A stretch of DNA of 9,886 nt from an uncultured Bifidobacterium sp. (lineage in GTDB: Bacteria > Actinomycetota > Actinomycetes > Actinomycetales > Bifidobacteriaceae), in NCBI GenBank assembly GCA_937876495.1, contig CALEGL010000012.1:1-9886 (forward strand). The letters are read 5' to 3'. The translations under genes and the position numbers were made by a program. The notes under the pieces are model-generated. The model searched no databases. It saw only the letters and a program-made list of their open reading frames with translations, and was not told the origin of the DNA. Each line of letters starts with the position of its first letter. Within the stretch, counting starts at the first letter, position 1. Positions 5,601-9,886 of this stretch are shown piece after piece.

Positions 5601-6794
5601 ATGACGGGGCGTCTGGCGCCGACCCCCAGCGGGCGGATGCATCCGGGCAACGTCATGGCCATGCTGGCTGCCTGGCTGTCCGCCCGAAGCAGGGGAGGGC
5701 GGCTGCTGCTGCGGATCGAGGACCTCGACCGGGCCCGTGCCATCCCCGATGGCGACCGCCTGGTGATGGACGACCTGCATTGGCTGGGGCTGGGCTGGGA
5801 CGGCGATCCCGTCTACCAGTCCGCTCGCGCCGGTCGCTACGTCGAGGCCCTGCGGTCCCTGGAATCGCTGCCGGCGCCTCATGGGGTCGCGCTCGCATCC
5901 GCGGTCTATCCGTGCTTCTGCTCGCGCGGCGACATCCGCGCGGCCACGGCCCCCCAGGAGGGTGACGGATTCGTCATCTACCCGGGGACCTGTCGACGTC
6001 TGGGGGAGGGGGATCCGGATCTCGTCGTCCGGCGGATGCGCGACGGTGAGCGGCATTCCCTGCGTCTGGCCATGACCTTGCCCGGTGACCCTGGGGATTC
6101 GGTCGTCGTGGACGACGAGGTGTTCGGACGTCGGCGCTTCCTGTTGTCGCGCGACCTGGGTGACGCGGTGATGCGGCGCGCGGACGGAGTGGTCTCCTAT
6201 CAGCTTGCGGTCGTCGTCGATGACCTCGACATGGGCGTGGACGACGTGGTGCGGGGAAGGGATCTCCTGCGGTCGGCGGCTTTGCAGACCTACGTGCGCG
6301 GATCTCTGAGGGCGGCCGGTTTCGCGAGGGCCCGGACGAAGCGTGGTGCATCGGGAGTGCTCGCCTCGAGGGAGCCTTCATCGGCGTCGTCCCCATCGGA
6401 CGTGCGGCGGGGGCGGGGAGTCCACGGCGTCGCCGTCTCGCGGTGGACTCCCCGATATGCCCATCTGCCACTGCTGGATGGGGCCGCCGGTCGCCGTCTG
6501 GCCAAACGCGAAAGATCCCTGGACATGGGGGCGATCCGTGCGGCCGGCGTGCGCCCCGAGCAGGTCATCGGCTACTGCGCCTGGCTGCTGGGGATTCGCG
6601 TGCCGGCGGATGGGCCCGTCGGGGGTCGGAGAGGCGGAAAGGATCCCCGCGAACGTGAAGCGGGGGATTCCACGGGGCCCGTCCCCTTGTCCCCCGACGA
6701 GGCGCTGCGGTTGTTCTCCTGGAACGGTTTGCGCCGTGACGTCTCCGACCGGAGGCTTCCGACGGATGCCATCGGTTTTCTCCGACGTCTCTAG
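5601..6794 (+). CDS. gluQ: Glutamyl-queuosine tRNA(Asp) synthetase-like protein (GluQRS)
   Basis: This 397-residue protein matches the class I glutamyl-tRNA synthetase catalytic core without the anticodon-binding domain. [15 protein letters not shown] (3-17) holds the HIGH-like motif. [12 protein letters not shown] (35-46) contains the Glu-binding region. CFC (Cys105, Cys107) with YPGTC (Tyr127, Cys131) form the zinc site typical of Glu[11 protein letters not shown] (285-292) and [12 protein letters not shown] (297-308) supply the KMSKS-like loop. The enzyme attaches glutamate to queuosine at the wobble position of tRNA(Asp). It is longer than the ~300-residue family norm because of a non-conserved insert (about 242-283) and a charged, Gly-rich stretch near 337-358. 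The ATG at 5601 is preferred over the upstream GTG at 5565 because it starts just before the conserved core and has GAGGGCGG upstream. No queuosine biosynthesis genes are seen here. Confidence 0.88.
   Translation: MTGRLAPTPSGRMHPGNVMAMLAAWLSARSRGGRLLLRIEDLDRARAIPDGDRLVMDDLHWLGLGWDGDPVYQSARAGRYVEALRSLESLPAPHGVALASAVYPCFCSRGDIRAATAPQEGDGFVIYPGTCRRLGEGDPDLVVRRMRDGERHSLRLAMTLPGDPGDSVVVDDEVFGRRRFLLSRDLGDAVMRRADGVVSYQLAVVVDDLDMGVDDVVRGRDLLRSAALQTYVRGSLRAAGFARARTKRGASGVLASREPSSASSPSDVRRGRGVHGVAVSRWTPRYAHLPLLDGAAGRRLAKRERSLDMGAIRAAGVRPEQVIGYCAWLLGIRVPADGPVGGRRGGKDPREREAGDSTGPVPLSPDEALRLFSWNGLRRDVSDRRLPTDAIGFLRRL
6414..6454. repeat. Perfect 12-bp inverted repeat inside gluQ
   Basis: CGGGGAGTCCAC (6414-6425) and its exact reverse complement (6443-6454) enclose 17 nt. 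It falls within the non-conserved insert of the synthetase, at about codons 272-285, just before the conserved RYAHLPLL segment. It may be a relic of an inserted element or a chance hairpin in GC-rich DNA. Confidence 0.6.
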
Positions 6795-6921
6795 ACGCTG
6801 GAGACGCTGGTGGAGACGCCGGGGAAGCCGGGGCGGTATGGGGCACGATACCGGCGGCGGATCCGCGTTTCCGAGTCGCAGTGTTCGCCTCGCCGCCCTG
6901 CTTGGTCGGATCGCGCTTCAC

Positions 6922-6986
6922 GGCCGTCCGGCCCGCGCGGGCTCCCCGCGTCCGCCGGCGTTCGCTTCGGTCGTTTCCGGACGGCC
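6922..6986. repeat. Inverted repeat in the gluQ-yggS intergenic region
   Basis: GGCCGTCCGG (6922-6931) is matched by its reverse complement at 6977-6986. Between them sits the self-complementary GCCCGCGCGGGC (6931-6942). The 265-nt gap from 6795 to 7059 contains no gene I can support; these structures could belong to a terminator of gluQ or a regulatory region of the next gene. Such repeats are common by chance at this base composition. Confidence 0.4.
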
Positions 6987-7059
6987 CGTCGGCGACGTCC
7001 GCGGCTACCATGGGTCGCGGAGGATCGGCCCTGCGCCGGGGCCGGAAAGCGAGGATGGA

Positions 7060-7914
7060 ATGACCGCCTACATGCATCACAAGGATCTGGCGAACGAGTC
7101 GATTGACGAGACGCGGCGCCTGCAGATCGTCGACGGGGTGCATCGGGTGCTGGACGGGATCGCCCGGGCCGAGGAGAAGGCCGGGAGAGCCGTGGGATCC
7201 GTCCGGCTGCTTGCGGCGACGAAGACGCGCGACGTGGCCGAGATCATGACCGCCATCGATGCGGGCGTGCGCATGATCGGGGAGAACCGGCCGCAGGAGG
7301 TCGTCGCCAAGGCCGAGGGACTGAGCCGGCTATGCGCGGATCGCGGCCTGCATCTGGGCGCCGCGCCCTCGGTCGGCGGCGCCGGGGATGGTGACGCGGC
7401 GAGCGCCGGGACGGCCGCGATGACAGGGACCGTCCCCTTCCATCTCATCGGACAGCTCCAGTCCAACAAGATCGGCAAGATCCTTCCCGTCGTCGACGTC
7501 ATCGAATCCGTCGGCTCCTATGAGCTCGCGGAGCGCATCTCGCGTCGCGCCGTGGCGCGGGGCGTGGAGGTCGGCGTGCTGCTTGAGGTCAACGAGTCGG
7601 GGGAGGCCGCGAAATCCGGTTGCGAGCCCGACCTGGCCGTCGAGCTCGCCGAACGCATCGCGACCCTGCCGTCCCTGAGGCTGCGGGGGATGATGACCAT
7701 CGGCTCGCATGTCGATGACGCCGCGGAGATACGCCGATGCTTCGCCCATCTGCGCGAAAGCCGTGACGCCGTGCTCGCCTCCGGGGTGCCCGGGACGGCG
7801 GACTGTCGTGAGCTGTCGATGGGCATGACCCACGACATGGACCTCGCCATCGGGGAGGGGTCGACCATCGTGCGCGTGGGCACGGCGATCTTCGGCCCGC
7901 GGGCCTTCGTCTGA
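7060..7914 (+). CDS. yggS: YggS/PLPBP family pyridoxal phosphate homeostasis protein
   Basis: This 284-residue protein has the fold-type III (alanine racemase-like) barrel of the YggS/PROSC family, which binds PLP and buffers its level without a known catalytic activity. LLAATKTRDVAEI (50-62) carries the PLP lysine Lys55. IGENRPQE (73-80), HLIGQLQSNK (128-137), LLEVNESGEAAKSG (174-187), RGMMTIG (209-215) and ELSMGMTHDMDLAIGEGST (251-269) follow in family order, the last binding the phosphate side. The ATG at 7060 has GAGG 5 nt upstream; the open frame continues further left but there it only overlaps gluQ in another frame. An Ala/Gly/Ser-rich stretch at about 92-124 lengthens the protein compared with the usual ~230 residues. 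The acylphosphatase gene begins 8 nt after its stop, which suggests co-transcription. Confidence 0.92.
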   Translation: MTAYMHHKDLANESIDETRRLQIVDGVHRVLDGIARAEEKAGRAVGSVRLLAATKTRDVAEIMTAIDAGVRMIGENRPQEVVAKAEGLSRLCADRGLHLGAAPSVGGAGDGDAASAGTAAMTGTVPFHLIGQLQSNKIGKILPVVDVIESVGSYELAERISRRAVARGVEVGVLLEVNESGEAAKSGCEPDLAVELAERIATLPSLRLRGMMTIGSHVDDAAEIRRCFAHLRESRDAVLASGVPGTADCRELSMGMTHDMDLAIGEGSTIVRVGTAIFGPRAFV

Positions 7915-7922
7915 GGCCGTCG

Positions 7923-8264
7923 ATGCCCACGGGACACGGCCGCCGCGCCTCGCAGGGCGGCGAAGGGTCCGTTCTGCGGATGCGCTTCCTGGTGGACGGT
8001 CTGGTGCAGGGCGTCGGCTACCGCTACTTCGTGGTGACGGCGTCCCGACGGCTTGCTCTCACCGGATGGGTGCGCAACAGACGGGACGGCTCGGTGGAGG
8101 TCGAGGCGCAGGGGTCCTCGGACGCGCTCGCGGAGCTGAGGGTCCTGCTGGCCCAGGGACCGCGCTGGGGTCATGTGGATTCGGTCGCGGCGCAGCCGAT
8201 TCCCGCAGTGAAGCACTCGCCGGTGAAGGGTTCGCGGGGCTTCCGCGTCCTTCCGGACGCCTGA
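7923..8264 (+). CDS. acyP: Acylphosphatase
   Basis: This 113-residue protein carries the acylphosphatase signature: GLVQGVGYRYFV (26-37) with catalytic Arg34 in the phosphate loop, then LTGWVRNRRDGSVEVEAQG (46-64) with catalytic Asn52. The family hydrolyses acyl phosphates such as acetyl phosphate or 1,3-bisphosphoglycerate in the cytoplasm. The ATG at 7923 lies 8 nt after yggS and has GAGG overlapping the yggS stop, which fits translational coupling. It gives about 20 residues more than the usual ~90; a later ATG at 7980, immediately before the conserved core (MRFLVDG), is an alternative start. The last residues GSRGFRVLPDA form the expected final strand. Acetyl phosphate is central to the bifidobacterial fructose-6-phosphate shunt, but a link to this enzyme is only a suggestion. 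Confidence 0.92.
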   Translation: MPTGHGRRASQGGEGSVLRMRFLVDGLVQGVGYRYFVVTASRRLALTGWVRNRRDGSVEVEAQGSSDALAELRVLLAQGPRWGHVDSVAAQPIPAVKHSPVKGSRGFRVLPDA

Positions 8265-8358
8265 AAGAGGACGTCGGCCGTTCGTGCCTGGCCGAGGCGA
8301 TGGCCTGGAACCGGGATGGCCGCGTGTTCCGTCGTCACCCGCGCGGACGGCGGGGCAT

Positions 8359-8372
8359 TAGGCTGTGACGTA
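8359..8372 (+). promoter_or_regulatory. Leaderless-type promoter of the FAH family gene
   Basis: TAGGCT at 8359-8364 fits the TANNNT -10 pattern and ends 7 nt before the ATG at 8372, so transcription would start at or next to the A of the start codon. No Shine-Dalgarno sequence is present upstream of this ATG, which supports a leaderless mRNA. The -35 region is not recognisable. Confidence 0.55.
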
Positions 8373-9187
8373 TGAGAATCGCACGCTTCAGCAAGGACGA
8401 CACCCCCCACTACGCCTTCGTGCAGAAGGACGGCTCCGACGGGAAGGACTACCTCGTCGAGCTCGACGGATACCCGCTCGGCCCGCGGCCCGTCTCGCCG
8501 ACCGGCAAGCGCTATGCGCTCGACTCCGACGGCATCCGCCTGCTCGCCCCCGTGCTGCCGTCGAAGGTCTATGGGCTGGCCAAGAACTACGAGGCCCATG
8601 CCCGCTACATGCACGACAAGGGGCAGTCGGACGTGGAGCACGCCCCCGCCGAGATGGTCATCTTCTCCAAGCCGAGTACCTCCGTCATCGGCCCCGACGA
8701 CCCCATCGTCCTGCCGTCGTTCTCGCATGACATGAACTTCGAGCCTGAGGTCGCCGTCGTCATCGGCACGGTCACGAAGAACGTCGACGTCGCGCATGCG
8801 ATGGACCACGTGCTCGGCTTCACCTGCGTCAACGACGTGACTCTGCGCGACCTGCAGGGCTCCGACCCCACATGGACCCGCGCCAAGGGCTTCGACACCG
8901 CCTGCCCGCTGGGTCCGTGGATTGAGACGGGCCTCGATTGGAAGGATGCGCACATCTCCTTCACCCTCAACGGAAAGGCAGTTCCGGCGGCATCCGGCAC
9001 GCCGGCGACACGCATCCCTGGCATCCCCCACCACGTCGCCGGGATCCCCAGCTTCGCCACCCTGCTGCCCGGAGACGTCATCATGACGGGCACGCCGAAC
9101 GCCTCGGGCCATCTCGACCCGGGCGACGAGGCCGTCGTCCATGTCGAAGGGATCGGCAGCCTGCGCAACGTGGTCGTCCGCGGCTGA
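8372..9187 (+). CDS. Fumarylacetoacetate hydrolase (FAH) family protein
   Basis: This 271-residue protein has the FAH/FAHD fold. A variable N-terminal part (1-60) is followed by KVYGLAKNYEAHARYM (65-80), then MVIFSKPSTSVIGPDDPIVLP (95-115). The metal site follows as FEPEVAVVIG (123-132; Glu124 and Glu126) and NDVTLRDLQ (154-162; Asp155), then KGFDTACPLGPW (172-183) and LLPGDVIMTGTP (231-242). Members hydrolyse or decarboxylate C-C bonds in beta-diketo acids (for example oxaloacetate decarboxylase/acylpyruvase or aromatic degradation enzymes) using Mg2+ or Mn2+. No aromatic catabolism genes are nearby, so a housekeeping acylpyruvase or oxaloacetate decarboxylase role is more likely, by inference. 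The ATG at 8372 appears to be read from a leaderless transcript. It is separated by 107 nt from the acylphosphatase gene and by 244 nt from clpB. Confidence 0.9.
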   Translation: MRIARFSKDDTPHYAFVQKDGSDGKDYLVELDGYPLGPRPVSPTGKRYALDSDGIRLLAPVLPSKVYGLAKNYEAHARYMHDKGQSDVEHAPAEMVIFSKPSTSVIGPDDPIVLPSFSHDMNFEPEVAVVIGTVTKNVDVAHAMDHVLGFTCVNDVTLRDLQGSDPTWTRAKGFDTACPLGPWIETGLDWKDAHISFTLNGKAVPAASGTPATRIPGIPHHVAGIPSFATLLPGDVIMTGTPNASGHLDPGDEAVVHVEGIGSLRNVVVRG

Positions 9188-9278
9188 CGGGCGGTCCGGT
9201 TCTCTCGGATGAGGCCGGTTTCCGGAGACTGATGGGCCCGGTCGATGCCGGTTTCATTGGCGTTCATCGTCCTGACGA

Positions 9279-9309
9279 CGAAACTTGAGTCCATGACGCT
9301 CAAGTTTCG
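9279..9309 (+). promoter_or_regulatory. HAIR operator (HspR binding site) upstream of clpB
   Basis: CTTGAGT-N7-GCTCAAG at 9284-9304 matches the HspR-associated inverted repeat CTTGAGT-N7-ACTCAAG except for one base of the right half. The palindrome is longer than the core: CGAAACTTGAG (9279-9289) and CTCAAGTTTCG (9299-9309) are perfect 11-bp arms. In actinobacteria HspR represses clpB and dnaK operons through this element, with release on heat shock. Confidence 0.92.
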
Positions 9310-9335
9310 GGAATACACCCTCCCGACCTCCTGTT
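9310..9335 (+). promoter_or_regulatory. SigR/SigH-like (ECF) promoter candidate of clpB
   Basis: GGAAT (9310-9314), 18 nt, then GTT (9333-9335) matches the GGAAT-N18-GTT consensus of Streptomyces SigR and mycobacterial/corynebacterial SigH. It begins immediately after the HAIR palindrome and would give a leader of roughly 90 nt. No vegetative -10 box with correct spacing is evident in this interval. The sigma factor itself is not in the window, so the assignment is inferred. Confidence 0.55.
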
Positions 9336-9355
9336 GAGCATGACGGAACCCATAT

Positions 9356-9394
9356 GCCATGGGGCGCCGGCATCGTCGTCGGATGTCCCATGGC
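9356..9394 (+). repeat. Inverted repeat in the clpB leader
   Basis: GCCATGGG (9356-9363) pairs with CCCATGGC (9387-9394), and inside them CATC (9371-9374) can pair with GATG (9382-9385). If transcription begins near 9342, this forms a hairpin in the clpB 5' untranslated region 37 nt before the start codon. A regulatory role is speculative. Confidence 0.4.
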
Positions 9395-9431
9395 TCCGGA
9401 ATGCAGGACAGGTAGGACAAACGGAGGAGTC

Positions 9432-9886
9432 ATGGAACAAGAGAAGCTGACGAACGGAGCCCAGCAGGCCATAGGCGACGCCATCCAGAGCGCCGCGGCC
9501 GCCGGGAACGCGCAGGTCGGTACGCTCCATCTCATGGACGCGCTGCTGCGTCAGGAGAAGGGGGTCGTGCCGGGTCTCATCCAGGCCGCGGGCGGCGACC
9601 TCAAGGCCATCGGGACCGCGGTGCGCAACGCGCTCGTCGCGCTGCCCAGCGCCAGCGGGTCGACCACGTCGCAGCCGTCCGCCAGCCGGCAGCTGTCGAC
9701 CGCGCTCGCCGACGCCCAGAACGAGATGAGCCGAATGGGGGACGACTATGTCTCCACCGACCATCTGCTTCTCGGCCTCCTTCTCGCCGCGCCCAACCAG
9801 CCCGCGGACATCCTCACCCGCCACCGCGCCCCCCCCCCGACCCCCCCCTTCCCACCTCATCGCGTTCATTCCACCCTCCCCTGCCC
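9432..9886 (+). CDS. clpB: ATP-dependent disaggregase ClpB, N-terminal part (3' end outside window)
   Basis: The frame opens at ATG 9432 behind a strong Shine-Dalgarno GGAGGAG (9423-9429) and stays open to the window end (151 codons plus 2 nt). The visible part is the Clp N domain with its two repeats: LTNGAQQAIGDAIQSAAAAG...LHLMDALL (about 6-39) and SRQLSTALADAQNEM...STDHLLLGLL (about 84-117), with an Ala/Ser-rich LPSASGSTTSQPSASRQL link typical of bifidobacterial ClpB. ClpB works with DnaK to rescue aggregated proteins. Regulation by HspR is indicated by the HAIR element upstream. After about codon 131 (from ~9824) the translation changes to Pro-rich RAPPPTPPFPPHR, where ClpB should continue into the conserved segment leading to the first AAA+ domain. 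This coincides with C homopolymers and is probably sequence error, so those last codons should not be trusted. Confidence 0.92.
   Translation, partial: MEQEKLTNGAQQAIGDAIQSAAAAGNAQVGTLHLMDALLRQEKGVVPGLIQAAGGDLKAIGTAVRNALVALPSASGSTTSQPSASRQLSTALADAQNEMSRMGDDYVSTDHLLLGLLLAAPNQPADILTRHRAPPPTPPFPPHRVHSTLPC

Noticed and set aside
6793..6820. Short direct repeats of AGACGCTGG after gluQ
   Set aside because: Only two to three imperfect units; not enough for a CRISPR array or a defined repeat family, and likely chance or slippage.
6343..7059. N-terminal extension of the YggS frame back into gluQ
   Set aside because: The in-frame sequence before 7060 overlaps the conserved KMSKS-like part of gluQ in another frame and lacks family similarity; the ATG at 7060 has its own ribosome binding site.
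8274..8295. Terminator hairpin after acyP (TCGGCC...GGCCGA)
   Set aside because: Only 6 bp with a 10-nt loop and no T-run, which is expected by chance at this G+C.
8171..9142. 323-codon open frame on the minus strand across the FAH family gene
   Set aside because: Antisense to a gene with a complete metal site; the composition is again Gly/Val/Asp/Arg-rich and motif-free.
1..9886. CRISPR array, toxin-antitoxin, restriction or other defence system
   Set aside because: I looked for repeat-spacer patterns and small paired genes on both strands and found none; the genes present are housekeeping or envelope-associated.

Overview
The window reads as a chromosomal segment of a high-GC Gram-positive bacterium, most likely in or near the Bifidobacteriaceae. 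The reasons are the G+C-rich wobble positions throughout, the ssb-rpsR-rplI order, ribosomal protein and ClpB N-terminal sequences of bifidobacterial type, a DUF3152 exported protein (an actinobacterial family), a leaderless-type promoter, and an HspR operator (HAIR) before clpB. The family-level placement is an inference from remembered sequence types, not from a search.

Left part (1-1344, + strand): the 3' end of ssb, then rpsR (S18) and rplI (L9), the usual replication/ribosome operon, closed by two hairpins. The second hairpin has a short T-run and overlaps the end of the convergent GDPD gene.

Minus-strand block (1299-4576): reading leftward, a tRNA-Lys(CTT) gene with a clear promoter, then a membrane-anchored aryl-sulfate sulfotransferase (ASST), then a secreted or anchored glycerophosphodiester phosphodiesterase (GDPD) that starts 7 nt after the ASST stop. 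The two enzymes probably form an operon acting outside the membrane. The ASST gene has a visibly lower G+C than its neighbours, which makes this pair the best candidate for accessory DNA in the window.

Right part (4688-9886, + strand): a membrane-anchored DUF3152 metzincin-like protein with a Ser-rich linker; gluQ (glutamyl-queuosine tRNA(Asp) synthetase-like) with a non-conserved insertion; a YggS/PLPBP-type PLP-homeostasis protein followed 8 nt later by an acylphosphatase; a fumarylacetoacetate hydrolase (FAH) family enzyme behind a leaderless-type promoter; and the start of clpB, preceded by an extended HAIR operator that directly abuts a SigR/SigH-like promoter.

Most of the window is ordinary housekeeping sequence, and I do not see a wholly new multi-gene system. 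The points most worth a second look are the compact HAIR plus ECF-type promoter at clpB, the cysteine-free anchored ASST with its GDPD partner, the Asp third-ligand motif of the metzincin-like protein, the inverted repeat spanning the tRNA-Lys promoter, and the last ~60 bases, which look like low-quality contig-end sequence rather than biology.
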